Notes under the pieces: generated by a model
Seen by the model: the letters and a program-made list of their open reading frames with translations, nothing else
Databases searched by the model: none
Told to the model about the DNA's origin: nothing
Made by a program: the position numbers and the translations under genes
NCBI GenBank assembly: GCA_004020365.1
Contig: SAQR01000001.1
Location: 288,088 to 352,087, forward strand
Length of the DNA: 64,000 nt
Origin: Mesorhizobium sp.
GTDB taxonomy: Bacteria; Pseudomonadota; Alphaproteobacteria; Rhizobiales; Rhizobiaceae
Reading direction: 5' to 3'
In this document: positions 18,257 to 27,949 of the stretch, in pieces
Layout: every line of letters begins with the position of its first letter
Numbering within the stretch: the first letter of the stretch is position 1

Positions 18257-19322
18257 CTGGCAGTCGCCGGAGGTCCCATGCCTCCTAAAGCCGCGTACGA
18301 TGGGCTTCGACCGCAATTCCAAGACTGGAGAATGGTGTCGATCTCTTCGAGCAATGAGTAGCAGTAGGGGATTCGCTCCGGTGCCTGTCGCGCGAATTCC
18401 GCAAATATTCCGGCACGCGCATCATTACCAATTCGGCGCCGATGGATCCCTCCAACCGCTGTTTCAAGGCTGCCTAGTGTTACGGCAGGCGCACGCGCAC
18501 CATCTTCACGACCGCGAGCCAAACCTCAGGAAGTTGGCCAAGATCCGCACCCTCGGGACACCCATCCACCCATCCAAGCCACTTAGGGCGAGGAGGTCGC
18601 GTCGACCTTAATCAAGACACCCGGTGCGAGTGGATCCACGGCTTTATCGCGGACTTCTTCAACACTATCCACCCGATTGAGACGTAGAACGCTCTATCGC
18701 GGTATGATCCGAGCTGATGCCCCGGCTGGCTCGTTGGCGCCAAGAGCTGACTTCGGTGAGTTAGGAAAGCATTTCCGCTTCGCCCCGTTATAGGACGTTG
18801 TACGGTGAATAGATGTTAACGGCAGCAATCTCCGTCTGGGTCGGGGGTTCTACTTTGACTATTGGCCCGAGAACCCAAAACGGCATCGGTCGGATCGGCA
18901 ATGGTTTGTACAAGGACCGGCAAGTTGCGGGTCGTCGATCAGCTCCGAACTAAAAAGGGGATCGGGGGCGGAACCATCCAATGAGCTGTGCGAATTGATT
19001 CAGATCAAAGCAACAAAAGTGCCATCTGGGCATTCTTCTTCATCGTCATGCGGAGACAAACTGGCCATACACCGTGGAGAACCGTTCAGGCGAATGGGAA
19101 CCCAGGCAGGTAAACCAGATTGCCTGTGAAACATGATGGGCGAACCTGCGGCACCACCTAGGCGACTCTGGAGTTAAGTTCAGAGCTGGAAGGTGGGAGC
19201 CGCGGGCTCGGCACTCGTCGCTCTATGGCGGACCGCCGATGGGCGGTGAAGAGCGGGGATGGCCCTGCTGTACATCGAGGGAACCCGAGGCCCTTGCGGC
19301 GCGGCTTTCCGAGGAGGAGACA
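18257..19322. other. 1.07-kb stretch without a recognisable gene
   Basis: No frame here gives a protein I recognise. A good FNR box sits at 18995-19008, 314 bp before the first hsp20 gene, leaving room for a long leader or a small RNA. Around 18600-18700 a frame broken by stops loosely recalls the C-terminus of IS3-type transposases but is too degraded to call. Confidence 0.45.
18995..19008. promoter_or_regulatory. FNR/FixK box upstream of hsp20 pair
   Basis: TTGATTCAGATCAA is a perfect match to TTGAT-N4-ATCAA. It is 314 bp from the next gene, an unusually long distance. Confidence 0.65.
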
Positions 19323-19743
19323 ATGATCGCACGAATGCTATTCGGCGCAGATCCTTTCCGCAACATACGCCGCCTCCAAGACGAAGTGAGCCGACTGGAA
19401 TTCCCGGCGGTGAATGTCTTCGTAAACCAGGACGGCGTCATCATCACCGCCGAACTGCCTGGGGGTAAGATCAGAAGACTTGGACATCTTGATTCACAGA
19501 GATTCTGTTACGCTCAGCGGAGAGCGGCAAACCGAAACTGAGGAAGCCCGGCGGGGATACCACCGGCGTGAGCGTCGTCGAGGCCGGTTTGTGCGGACTG
19601 TGTCATTGCCGTTTGTGGTCGACCCGAACAAGGTTGAAGCGGATCTCGTCAATGGCGTACTGACTCTGGATCTTCCTCGGGCCGAAGAGGACAAGCCCAA
19701 GCGCATTCACGTGAAGGCGAGCAAGGAGGCGGGTCATGGCTAA
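19323..19743 (+). pseudogene. Hsp20 small heat-shock protein, frameshifted in a G run
   Basis: A strong GAGGAGGAGA ribosome-binding site precedes ATG 19323. The protein reads MIARMLFGADPFRNIRRLQDE to ITAELPG, then the frame breaks at a five-G run (19461-19465). With four Gs it would read GVRSEDLDILIHRDSVTLSG and continue through PFVVDPNKVEADLVNGVLTLDLP to the stop at 19743, a normal alpha-crystallin domain of about 139 residues. As written, translation ends early in an unrelated tail. A one-base homopolymer indel could be a sequencing error, a recent mutation or slippage-based switching. Its end overlaps the next hsp20 by 8 bp, so the two were coupled. Confidence 0.75.
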
Positions 19744-20200
19744 GCGAGAGACCACGAGAGTGGGAACGAAGGGGAGCAAGCAGTCTCAGGCCACGCCGAC
19801 TAGCCAACCGGAGCTGGAGGGCAAGCTGTCCGCGGAGCAGGACGCGGGCGAGCGGACCCATGAGAGGCTGGTCTTCGTACCACGGGTTGACATCTACGAA
19901 ACTGAAACGGGCCTTGTCGTCGTTGCGGATCTGCCCGGCGTCAGCCCGGAGGGTTTGGAGGTCACGTTGGAGAAGCGGGTGCTGTCGATCTATGGCCGCG
20001 TCGAAGAGGATACGCCCGAGGGCTACAGCCAGGCCTATCGCGAGTATGACGTCGGCGATTTCGAGCGGCAGTTCACTCTCTCCGGGGATTTCGACATCAA
20101 TGGAATTGAGGCGAACATGAAGGACGGTGTGCTTCACCTCGCCATCCCGAGAGCTCCGGAGGCAGCGGCAAAGCGGATCGAGGTTAAATCGGTTTCCTGA
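19736..20200 (+). CDS. Hsp20/alpha-crystallin small heat-shock protein
   Basis: This 154-residue ATP-independent holdase has a charged, disordered N-terminus (about residues 1-42) and an alpha-crystallin domain from VPRVDIYETETGLVVVADLPGV to RAPEAAAKRIEVK. The conserved GVLHLAIP (G-x-L-x-x-x-x-P) motif near residue 135 is intact. Its ATG overlaps the end of the frameshifted hsp20 gene by 8 bp. It should bind unfolding cytosolic proteins under stress. HspX of the mycobacterial dormancy regulon belongs to the same family. Confidence 0.93.
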   Translation: MAKRETTRVGTKGSKQSQATPTSQPELEGKLSAEQDAGERTHERLVFVPRVDIYETETGLVVVADLPGVSPEGLEVTLEKRVLSIYGRVEEDTPEGYSQAYREYDVGDFERQFTLSGDFDINGIEANMKDGVLHLAIPRAPEAAAKRIEVKSVS

Positions 20201-20315
20201 CGGTCGAGGAAGATTGCGCAGACGCCGCGCTCGCCAGCGGTTAGCAGAGCCTACTCCATGACTCGCGCCGGGTCCTCTCGGCAACCGACGTGGGCGCTGT
20301 TGTCGGAGGAATATC

Positions 20316-20846
20316 GTGAATATCCTGATTGTCTATGGAACGACCGAAGGCCAGACGAGGAAAATTGCCGCACGGACGGCAACGCATTTACGCGAGCGCG
20401 GGCACCAAGTCGAGCTGCAAGATAGCGCAGCGCTCGCATCCGATTTGAAGCTCGGACCTTTCGACGCGTTCGTCATTGCCGCGTCGGTCCACCAGGAGCA
20501 CCACCAGGAAATCGTCACGAACTTCGTGTTTGCCCATCACGAACTGCTGAACACTAAGCCTTCAGCCCTCATATCCGTCAGTCTGTCGGCGGCGCTGGAA
20601 GACCAAAAGACGGAAGCGCAAAACTACGTGGATCGCTTCGTCTCCGTGACAGGGTGGCAACCACGCATGACCCTCCTTCTCGGGGGTGCTTTGCGCTTCA
20701 CCAAGTACGATTACTTCCAGGAGCAGTTCGTCAAATTCGTCGTCATGAAACGCAGCAGCGATCAGAGCCCCGAGCGCGACCACGAATTCACTGACTGGAA
20801 CGCCCTCGCCGACTTCGCTGATCGATTTCTTGAGACGGCCGGCTAA
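20316..20846 (+). CDS. Flavodoxin-fold protein (HemG-like)
   Basis: The GTG start is chosen because a GGAGGA site lies just upstream; the product has 176 residues. It opens MNILIVYGTTEGQTRKIA, the FMN phosphate-binding loop (T-x-E-G-x-T) of flavodoxins. The spacing and the internal AASVHQEHHQ and SVSLSAALEDQ segments resemble menaquinone-dependent protoporphyrinogen IX dehydrogenase (HemG). That enzyme allows haem synthesis when oxygen is absent, which would fit the island, but other flavodoxin-like reductases look similar. No FNR box was found immediately upstream; it may be read through from the hsp20 genes. Confidence 0.8.
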   Translation: MNILIVYGTTEGQTRKIAARTATHLRERGHQVELQDSAALASDLKLGPFDAFVIAASVHQEHHQEIVTNFVFAHHELLNTKPSALISVSLSAALEDQKTEAQNYVDRFVSVTGWQPRMTLLLGGALRFTKYDYFQEQFVKFVVMKRSSDQSPERDHEFTDWNALADFADRFLETAG

Positions 20847-21034
20847 AACAAGGAGGTGCCTGAGTCCGGCGCAGCTTGCATCGGCGCACCTTTCGCCGTC
20901 TTTGCCGGCGTGGCGCATGGAACATGGCGTATAGCAGCCGCGCGAGCGATCGCGAATCCAGTGGAAGCAAGAAGTCCGCTTCCGCGGCATCGAGATGCAC
21001 AGAGCGAAGCTCGCTCGTTCACCAGGGGAGTCCC

Positions 21035-21484
21035 GTGATCGTCAGTGAGATGACCGCCCAAGAATGCAGGATGCACCTGGCCGCGAGCGGGGTCGGGCGC
21101 CTCGCTTGCGTAAGAGACGGGATGCCGTACGTCGTGCCAATCAGCTTCGTTTACGAGGACGGCCACATCTACAGCTTCTCCCTGATTGGTCACAAGGTCT
21201 GGGCGATGCGGGGACATCCTCAGGTTTGCTTCGAAGTCGACGAGATTCGCAGCCCCCGCAGCTGGTGGAGTGTCATTGCCTTCGGTCGCTACGAAGAACT
21301 CTCCGAAGCAGGCCCCCGGCAGAATGAGCGCGACCATGCATGGTCGCTGTTGCAGAAAGCACGCCCCAACTGGTGGGAACCTGGCAGCGAGACGCCTCAC
21401 TCCGAGGACAAGGTGGCCAGTCCGCCTCACCTCTTCTTCCGCATCAACATCGAGAAGATCACTGGCCGTCGTTCCCTCGTCTGA
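21035..21484 (+). CDS. PNPOx-like flavin-binding split-barrel protein
   Basis: A GTG start at 21035 after a GGGGAG site gives 149 residues; the frame is open further upstream but without family similarity. It reads VGRLACVRDGMPYVVPISFVYEDGHIYSFSLIGHK, then SWWSVIAFGRYEEL, and ends HLFFRINIEKITGR. This is the same family as the genes at 11652 (broken) and 63521 (intact). The PNPOx-like fold binds FMN, F420 or haem; the substrate is unknown. Mycobacterial dormancy genes include relatives of this fold. It lies 188 bp after the flavodoxin-like gene. Confidence 0.88.
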   Translation: MIVSEMTAQECRMHLAASGVGRLACVRDGMPYVVPISFVYEDGHIYSFSLIGHKVWAMRGHPQVCFEVDEIRSPRSWWSVIAFGRYEELSEAGPRQNERDHAWSLLQKARPNWWEPGSETPHSEDKVASPPHLFFRINIEKITGRRSLV

Positions 21485-21928
21485 CCGGCCCAGTCTTTGG
21501 AGTTATTATCGCGCAGGCCGAACATCGGCAATACAGCAAAGTCACACGTCGCGGAGGCGACCGCGCTTTTTAAGCGAGTCCAATGGAAGTTCCTGCGTCG
21601 GACCTGGGGATCATTCGTGAACATCCGTCAACGGCACTCCCTTGACAAGGGATTTCTTGACGTGCTGCGGTCTCGGTCGGTTCGGCCATGTGTTCGACTT
21701 GTTGGTGCGGCACGCATGGGCCGCTGGCCATAATGTCTTCCGCGGGGACCGGTCCCGACCAAAAGCACGCGCTCTGAGGCGCTCTGGCGCAAGTGGGTTT
21801 TCCCGCCTTCCGGCATCGACCGGCGGTCGTATTACATCCCGTCCGCCCTTCCCAAGTTCGTCGGTCTCAACGCGTCGCAAGGCCTGATCTCTACGCCGCC
21901 ATCGGCTCCCGATAGCGCTCGCCGGGAG
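21485..21928. other. Intergenic region beside truncated sulP
   Basis: I recognise no gene here. The breakpoint that removed the 3' half of sulP lies near its right edge, so part of this DNA may be foreign. No transposase or terminal repeat is visible. Confidence 0.4.
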
Positions 21929-22819
21929 TCATGATTGCCCAGACCATTCGGGCGGTCTTTGATGGCGAGCGCGACGGCAGCGACCTTCGGCGTTCGGCGC
22001 GCGAGCGGCAAGATCTCGGATCAGTGCCGGATCGAGCGCCGGAACGGCCAGCATCGGCAGCCCCTGCGGGATCGCGCCGACGAGAGCTATGTCGTAGGAT
22101 TCCAGATTGAATACGGTGACCGCGATAATGGTCCCCGCGACGGAGATGATGGGGCCTGCCTTTGTCCACACATCCGCGCTGCGCGCCCCAATGCCGACCG
22201 CCACCAGCAGTCCCGCTAGTTTGAGCCGCGCGAAATAAAGGAATGCCAAAACGGTCACGCCAACAAGGAGGGTGACGATGTTCGTCTCTTGAAGGTTGGA
22301 CAACAGTTCGCCGGCGACCTCGGCAAGAGTATGACCCTCCGCCCGCACACCGAGGATGTGCTTCAACTGGCCGGCTGCGATGAGCAGCCCGGAAGCGGTG
22401 ATGAAGCCGGAGATGACCGGATGGCTGAGGAAATTCGCCATGAAGCCCAGGCGAAGCAACCCCATTGCCATCAGCATCGCGCCTGAGATCAAGGCGAGCA
22501 GCGCGGCAGCCGCGAGATAGTCAGGCGTTCCCTGCGCGGCAATGGCGCCGATCGAGGATGCCGTCATCAAAGAGACCACCGCCACTGGCCCGACCGCGAG
22601 CGTGCGGCTCGTCCCAAAGATCGCATAGGCGATCAGGGGCAGGATCGACGCATAGAGGCCTACTTCCGCGGGCAACCCTGCCAGCATGGCGTAGGCAAGC
22701 GATTGCGGGATCAGCATAATGGTTACGATCGCCGCCGCCACGAGGTCGCTGGTCAGCACGTCTCGGTCATATTGCCGCCCCCAATCAAGAATCGGGAGGG
22801 ATCGGGCGACGCGTGTCAT
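21929..22819 (-). pseudogene. SulP-family anion transporter, N-terminal fragment
   Basis: From ATG 22819 the first ~275 residues are a good SulP membrane domain: DLVAAAIVTIMLIPQSLAYAMLAGLP, then VGLYASILPLIAYAIFGTSRTLAVGPVAVVSLMT and several more helices, up to DPALIRDLAA. After base ~21985 the frame continues as RAPNAEGRCRR, unrelated to SulP, and stops. Full SulP proteins have about 500-570 residues with 14 helices and a C-terminal STAS domain, so about half is missing. It is the last gene of the sulfide operon, 21 bp after the YedE gene. The fragment is unlikely to transport anything. Confidence 0.78.
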
Positions 22820-22840
22820 GGATGCCCTCGGTACCTGAGC

Positions 22841-23272
22841 TCAAATCGTGCGGGGTCTGGGGTTTGCCCTTGCAAGTAGATGGGCGATCCACATACCGAC
22901 GATCATTGCGGGCAGGAAAGCAAGTGTGCCTGTCGCTCCCAGTCCGAGCGCGGTGAGGGCCGGACCCGGGCAAAAGCCGCCCAGCCCCCAGCCGACACCG
23001 AAGATCGCCGGACCGGTCAGCACGCGTGCGTCGATGTCCTTGCGGGCCGGTAGGTGGAACGTGCCGCCGACGATTGGTGCGTCTCGCTTCAAGACCAGGC
23101 GGTAGCCGAGGAAGGTGATAAGCACAGCGCTGCCGATGACTAAGGCCAGCGAGGGGTCCCAACTTCCAAAGAGATCGAGGAAGTTCAGGACCTTTGCGGG
23201 ATCCGACATTCCGGAGACGACCAGGCCGATGCCGAAGAGCAGCCCGAGAAGGAGGTTTACGAGAAAGGACAT
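22841..23272 (-). CDS. YeeE/YedE-type sulfur-compound transporter half (DUF6691)
   Basis: This 143-residue membrane protein starts MSFLVNLLLGLLFGIGLVVSGMSDPAKVLNF and carries VGWGLGGFCPGPALTALG, the conserved Gly-rich segment with the GGFCPGPA cysteine of YedE proteins. About four helices are visible. It pairs with the adjacent YeeE half (23284-23706) to form a transporter related to thiosulfate carriers. It lies in the BigR/Blh operon, so it probably moves thiosulfate, sulfite or another sulfane-sulfur compound linked to persulfide oxidation; the substrate is inferred from context. Confidence 0.9.
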   Translation of the reverse strand: MSFLVNLLLGLLFGIGLVVSGMSDPAKVLNFLDLFGSWDPSLALVIGSAVLITFLGYRLVLKRDAPIVGGTFHLPARKDIDARVLTGPAIFGVGWGLGGFCPGPALTALGLGATGTLAFLPAMIVGMWIAHLLARANPRPRTI

Positions 23273-23283
23273 GATGCCAAGCC

Positions 23284-23706
23284 TCAAATCACGTGACGGA
23301 CGAGGAAGACGGTGACGAAAGCCGCCGCCATGAAAGTCGCGGTCGCGACCATCGAACGCCCCGAAAGGCGTGACAATCCGCAGACACCGTGGCCCGACGT
23401 GCAGCCATTGCCATAGATGGAGCCGAAACCCACCAGGAGGCCTGCCGCAATCATCAGCGGCACGTTCGATGACACGGTCTGCGTGATCTCGGCGCCCGTG
23501 AAGTACATCAGAAGCAACGGCGCGGCCATCAGGCCAATGACGAAGCCGAACCGCGACGGGAAAGCGTTGTCGCGATAGGGCGGCAGTAGCCCGCCGGCGA
23601 TGCCGCTGATCCCAGCTATCCGGCCTTCCCACAGCATCAGGAGAACGGCCGAAAGACCGATCATTGCGCCGCCCAACAGAGAAGCGATTGGTGTGAACTC
23701 AGTCAT
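23284..23706 (-). CDS. YeeE/YedE-type sulfur-compound transporter half
   Basis: This 140-residue protein has four or five membrane helices and the signature [15 protein letters not shown] near residues 100-115, with the two conserved cysteines of YeeE proteins. It begins 8 bp after the BigR-like regulator and ends 11 bp before its partner half, so the genes are co-transcribed. Together the halves correspond to one full YeeE-type channel for thiosulfate-like ions. Confidence 0.92.
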   Translation of the reverse strand: MTEFTPIASLLGGAMIGLSAVLLMLWEGRIAGISGIAGGLLPPYRDNAFPSRFGFVIGLMAAPLLLMYFTGAEITQTVSSNVPLMIAAGLLVGFGSIYGNGCTSGHGVCGLSRLSGRSMVATATFMAAAFVTVFLVRHVI

Positions 23707-23714
23707 AAGAGCCT

Positions 23715-24065
23715 CTAATCGGGTTGTGCGGCCGATGGCGTTTCGCAGAACATGCGGTGCATCATGGCGACGAATTCTTTCACGCGGTCATCCGCCAGAC
23801 GGTAGAAGACGGACTTCGATTCCTTGCGCCCGACAATGAACCCCGCTTCGCGGAGTTCGGCGATCTGCTGGGAAAGGCCGGGCTGACGTATCCCGAGCGT
23901 GTCCTCCAGTGCGCGTACCGAGAGTTCACCCTCCACAAGCGCGCAGGCGATCATCAGGCGGTTGGGGTTCGCCAGCTTCTTCAAAAAGTCAGCCGCGGCG
24001 TCCGCCTGCTCGATCATGTCCACTGTCTCGGATGCCAGATCGGTTTTCATCCTCGTCAATCCCAT
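23715..24065 (-). CDS. bigR: ArsR-family sulfide/persulfide-sensing repressor (BigR-like)
   Basis: This 116-residue winged-helix repressor reads [20 protein letters not shown], then [20 protein letters not shown] as the recognition region and [14 protein letters not shown]. Cys41 and Cys107 match the positions of the two redox cysteines of BigR (Cys42 and Cys108), which form a disulfide or tetrasulfide when sulfide is high and release DNA. It overlaps the end of blh by 10 bp. In other alphaproteobacteria BigR represses an operon of the same content. The gene name rests on family and context. Confidence 0.88.
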   Translation of the reverse strand: MGLTRMKTDLASETVDMIEQADAAADFLKKLANPNRLMIACALVEGELSVRALEDTLGIRQPGLSQQIAELREAGFIVGRKESKSVFYRLADDRVKEFVAMMHRMFCETPSAAQPD

Positions 24066-25387
24066 GCCGCGCCCTCGAGCGCGTTGAGTGGAAATTTGAG
24101 ATAGCGCCTGCCGTTCGCCTCAGGCTCGGGCAGCCGTCCGCCATTCGTGTTCACCTGCAGCGCGTGCAGGATGAGTTTGGGCATCGGCAGCGTCTTGTCA
24201 CGCGCCTCACGCACCTTCACGAACTCAGCCTCGCTCCTGCATTTTGCGATGTGCGTGTTTTTTGCCTTCTGCTCTCCGACCGTCGACTCCCAGAGCGGCT
24301 CGCGATCGTCCGGCTGATAGTCGTGTCCGGTGAAGACGCGCGTCTCGTCCGGGAGCGACAGGATCTCCTGGATGGATTGCCACAGGCGCTTGGCGTTGCC
24401 TCCAGGAAAGTCGGCACGTGCCGTACCGCTGTCCGGCATGAACAGGGTGTCGTGGACGAAGGCGGCATCGCCGATCACATAAGTGATGGAAGCCAGCGTG
24501 TGTCCGGGCGAGAACAACACCTTCGCGGGAATGGATCCTACGGCAAACGTGTCGCCCTGTGCAAAAAGCCTGTCCCATTGCGAGCCGTCGGCAGGGAAGT
24601 CAGGCCAGTTGTAGATGCCTTTCCAGAGCTCCTGGACTTCGGTCACCCTGCTTCCGATCGCTGTCGGGGCCCCGGTCTTTTCCTTCAGATATCGGGCGGC
24701 AGAGAGGTGATCGGCGTGGGGGTGTGTGTCCAGGATCCATTCAACCTCGAAGCCTTGTTCCCGAACGAAATCTAGAATCGCGTCGGCATTCTTCGTCGCC
24801 GTTGCTCCGGATCTTTCATCGAAATCCAGGACGGGATCGATGATGGCGCACTTCCTGGTCTCAGGGTCGGCCACAACATACTGTATGGAAAACGTACGCT
24901 TATCAAAAAAGCCCTTAACCTGCGGCTTCCGCGTTGCCATGAGGTCTTTTTCCGCTGACCTGAGTGGTCCGGAATTGCTCTCGAGCCACTTGATCGCGCC
25001 TGTCAGATCGACCCCGAGACGTTGGCCAAACGGAACGAGTTCTTCCGTCGTCATTCGACCGTCCAGCACTTCGCCGATCGACCATAGCGTCAGCGAACGG
25101 GTTCCGGTCTTGCAGTGCGCCAGTACACGTCCATCGGCTTCGGCAAGCGCCTTCTGGAAATCGCGCACTTCGCCCTCCTGAAATTGGCCGGGCACGATCG
25201 GGATCTGAACGTAGTCCATGCCCAGCTCTTCGGCGGCCCGCCGGTTTTCAGCCGCACTCGGCTGCCCAAGCTCTTCACCGTCCGGCCGATTGTTGATGAT
25301 CGCGGAAATCCCTTGCCTTGCCGCATCGGCCAGATCGTCCTTGCACGGTTGCGGCGCTATCCAGAGGTTGTCAGTGACCTTTTTCAT
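24056..25387 (-). CDS. blh: Bifunctional sulfur transferase / persulfide dioxygenase
   Basis: Start MKKVTDNLWIAPQP after an AAGGA site gives 443 residues. The N-terminal domain (about 1-135) is a DUF442/phosphatase-like sulfur transferase with the catalytic loop AHCKTGTRS (Cys92). The C-terminal domain (about 155-443) is an ETHE1-type metallo-beta-lactamase fold with THPHADH (His222, His224, Asp226, His227) and FTGHDY. It should oxidise glutathione persulfide to sulfite and so detoxify H2S. It is the first gene of the operon blh-bigR-yeeE-yedE-sulP', as in bigR operons of Agrobacterium and Xylella. Confidence 0.93.
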   Translation of the reverse strand: MKKVTDNLWIAPQPCKDDLADAARQGISAIINNRPDGEELGQPSAAENRRAAEELGMDYVQIPIVPGQFQEGEVRDFQKALAEADGRVLAHCKTGTRSLTLWSIGEVLDGRMTTEELVPFGQRLGVDLTGAIKWLESNSGPLRSAEKDLMATRKPQVKGFFDKRTFSIQYVVADPETRKCAIIDPVLDFDERSGATATKNADAILDFVREQGFEVEWILDTHPHADHLSAARYLKEKTGAPTAIGSRVTEVQELWKGIYNWPDFPADGSQWDRLFAQGDTFAVGSIPAKVLFSPGHTLASITYVIGDAAFVHDTLFMPDSGTARADFPGGNAKRLWQSIQEILSLPDETRVFTGHDYQPDDREPLWESTVGEQKAKNTHIAKCRSEAEFVKVREARDKTLPMPKLILHALQVNTNGGRLPEPEANGRRYLKFPLNALEGAAWD

Positions 25388-25484
25388 TGCTGATCCTTTT
25401 GGCGTCCGGGCACCATTGTTCCCGGTTACGCTTACATAACTACGATTGCATAAACTTGCAAGTGATCCCGAAAAGGTGGCGGCT

Positions 25485-25808
25485 TCAGGCGTCATCTTTG
25501 GCTTCGACGATGGCACGAAGCTTTGCCAAAGCCGTATCCCGATCCGCAAGCTGCGCCTCGTGGTCGATCAGCAACTCTAAATTCAACCGCAACGGGCTTC
25601 TTGTCAGCCGGCCAGTCCGCGCAACAAGCTTCAAGGGCCGCTTGGTGAGCATCACCCCAAACCGAGTTGGCTTCGAACACGGCGTCCGACGGTGTGCGGT
25701 AGGAAAGCCATCGATATCCCAGCCCTCAAGTTCAAATGCAGCGACAGCGGCTTGCTCGGCTGTTAACCCAGCCGCGCTCATGCACAGCCTTGGCAGCATC
25801 AACGCCAC
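25485..25808 (-). pseudogene. Decayed small hypothetical gene spread over several frames
   Basis: Three protein-like pieces follow one another on the minus strand in different frames: LTAEQAAVAAFELEGWDIDG near 25700-25765, DAVFEANSVWGDAHQAALEA near 25625-25685, and LELLIDHEAQLADRDTALAK near 25500-25580 down to a stop at 25485. This is what a small gene with two frameshifts would look like. I do not recognise the family. A LexA-like box (25889-25903) lies about 80 bp upstream in the right direction. Confidence 0.3.
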
Positions 25809-26289
25809 GCTTCTTTTCCTCCGCTGATGCTCCCCTGAGTTTCAAAAACAGATCCGTGACTGCCTCCTGCGGCTACCTCGCCGCAAGTGAACAAAATAAG
25901 AACAAATTTGCCAAGACCGTCTTGACTGGCGAGGAATATGTTCCTTATTTCGGAGATGCCGAGTTCGTCGCTCAAAGCGCGTCCTTCGCCATCAATTGGT
26001 CCTGGAGCCGCTTCAACGCGCCCGCCAGGAATGGTGTCGGAGTGGCCCCCCGAATGACGAGAGCATCTTCGTGTGAGGGTGGCGTTCCCATGGCTGAACA
26101 TGTGCGCTGGCGAGACCGAGTGAGCGCCTTTGACTCATGATGTGTCGTATGCTCAGGACGATCCGAATGAGCCGTGGTCCGTGATGGCCGAATTTTTTCC
26201 TAGCGGCCCATACAGCATACGCCAACGAAGACCTGTACAGCAGCGCGGTCCAGCCTGACCCCGCCGCTGTGGCAGCGCCGTCGGAGCGA
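25809..26289. other. Gene-free stretch holding a LexA-like box
   Basis: Apart from the LexA-like box I see no convincing gene, RNA or repeat here. It ends just after the aldehyde dehydrogenase stop. Confidence 0.4.
25889..25903. promoter_or_regulatory. Alphaproteobacterial LexA/SOS-type box
   Basis: GAACAAAATAAGAAC is GAAC-N7-GAAC, the reverse-complement form of the GTTC-N7-GTTC LexA box of alphaproteobacteria. The nearest downstream sequence on the minus strand is the decayed gene at 25485-25808. Confidence 0.5.
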
Positions 26290-27807
26290 TCAGAAGAAGC
26301 CGAGTTTCTTCGGGCTGTAGCTGACCAGCATATTCTTGGTCTGCTGATAGTGGTCGAGCATCATTTTATGAGTCTCGCGGCCGATGCCCGACTGCTTGTA
26401 ACCGCCAAACGCAGCATGCGCCGGATAGGCGTGGTAGCAGTTGGTCCAGACGCGGCCCGCCTGGATGGCACGGCCGAAGCGGTAGCAACGATTTGCATCG
26501 CGGCTCCAGATGCCGGCGCCGAGGCCGTAAAGGGTGTCGTTGGCGATCGACAGCGCCTCTTCGTCATCCTTGAAGGTGGTGACCGAGACCACCGGTCCAA
26601 AGATTTCCTCCTGGAATACGCGCATCCTGTTGTGGCCCTTGAACACGGTCGGCTGAACATAGTAGCCGCCGGCAAGGTCGCCCGGAAGTTCGGCGCGCCC
26701 GCCGCCAATCAGCACCTCGGCGCCTTCCTGGCGGCCGATATCAAAGTAGCTCAGGATCTTTTCGAGTTGCTCGGAGGACGCCTGCGCGCCGACCATGGTG
26801 GCCGGATCGAGCGGATCGCCTTGCACGATCGCCTGGACCCGCTTCAGTGCCGTCTCCATGAAACGGTCGTAGATTGCTTCATGGATCAGTGCACGGCTTG
26901 GACAGGTGCAGACCTCCCCCTGGTTGAACGCGAACATGACGAAGCCCTCGATCGCCTTGTCGAAGAAGTCGTCGTCTTCCGCCAGCACATCCTGGAAGAA
27001 AATGTTCGGCGATTTGCCGCCGAGTTCGAGCGTTACCGGAATGAGGTTCTGACCGGCATATTGCATGATCAGCCGGCCCGTGCTCGTTTCACCGGTAAAG
27101 GCGATTTTGGCGATGCGCGGCGACGACGCCAGCGGCTTGCCCGCTTCAAGGCCGAAGCCGTTGACGATGTTCAGGACCCCCGGCGGCAAAAGATCGCCGA
27201 TCAGATCGGCCCAGAGGAGGATTGACGCCGGCGTCTGTTCAGCCGGCTTCAGCACGACGCAATTGCCGGCGGCAATTGCGGGCGCCAGCTTCCAGCACGC
27301 CATCAGCAGGGGGAAATTCCAGGGAATGATCTGGCCGACCACACCGAGGGGTTCGTGAAAGTGATAGGCGACGGTGTCGTCGTCGATCTGGGAGAGGCTG
27401 CCCTCCTGGCCGCGCAGCACGCCGGCGAAATAGCGGAAATGGTCGACGGCGAGCGGCACGTCGGCGGCGGTCGTTTCGCGGATCGGCTTGCCATTGTCCC
27501 AAGTCTCGGCAAGCGCCAGGAGGTCCAGATTGTCCTCCATGCGATCGGCGATGCGGTTGAGGATCAGCGCGCGCTCGGCAACGCTGGTGCGGCCCCAAGC
27601 GTCCTTGGCTCCGTGCGCCGCATCGAGCGCGGCCTCGATATCGGCCCCGTCGGAACGTGCGACCTCGCACAACAGCTGTCCGTTCACCGGTGAATGGTTG
27701 TCGAAGTACCGGCCGGACCGAGGATCGGCCCACTTGCCGCCGATGAAGTTGCCATAGCGCTTGGTAAAGGGGACCTTGACCCCACGCGAAAATTCCACCT
27801 TGTTCAT
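26290..27807 (-). CDS. NAD(P)-dependent aldehyde dehydrogenase (acetaldehyde type)
   Basis: Start [10 protein letters not shown] after a GGGAGGAAG site gives 505 residues, the usual ALDH length. The cofactor-binding IPWNFPLLM segment, ELGGKSPN (Glu261) and the catalytic cysteine (Cys300 in FNQGEVC) are all present. It resembles AldA/ExaC-type enzymes that oxidise acetaldehyde, chloroacetaldehyde or glycolaldehyde. The GAF-Fis regulator gene directly upstream on the same strand is the usual neighbour of such enzymes. With the alcohol dehydrogenase at 51.9 kb it could make acetate from ethanol or detoxify aldehydes. Confidence 0.94.
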   Translation of the reverse strand: MNKVEFSRGVKVPFTKRYGNFIGGKWADPRSGRYFDNHSPVNGQLLCEVARSDGADIEAALDAAHGAKDAWGRTSVAERALILNRIADRMEDNLDLLALAETWDNGKPIRETTAADVPLAVDHFRYFAGVLRGQEGSLSQIDDDTVAYHFHEPLGVVGQIIPWNFPLLMACWKLAPAIAAGNCVVLKPAEQTPASILLWADLIGDLLPPGVLNIVNGFGLEAGKPLASSPRIAKIAFTGETSTGRLIMQYAGQNLIPVTLELGGKSPNIFFQDVLAEDDDFFDKAIEGFVMFAFNQGEVCTCPSRALIHEAIYDRFMETALKRVQAIVQGDPLDPATMVGAQASSEQLEKILSYFDIGRQEGAEVLIGGGRAELPGDLAGGYYVQPTVFKGHNRMRVFQEEIFGPVVSVTTFKDDEEALSIANDTLYGLGAGIWSRDANRCYRFGRAIQAGRVWTNCYHAYPAHAAFGGYKQSGIGRETHKMMLDHYQQTKNMLVSYSPKKLGFF

Positions 27808-27949
27808 GTCTTCCTCCCGAAAGCGACGCCGCGGGATGCGGACGTTCCGGTTGAAAGCGTTGCAGGATAGGGATCGCAATGTCAGCCCTATGCTGGCAGC
27901 GGGCCAGGGCGACCTGTCGCAAAACTAAGACAGGTCGCGGACGCGAACA

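Noticed and set aside
18600-18720. Possible IS3-type transposase C-terminus (WIHGFIADFFNTIHP in one frame)
   Set aside because: It is interrupted by stops, lacks the catalytic DDE residues and has no terminal repeats, so it is too weak to call.
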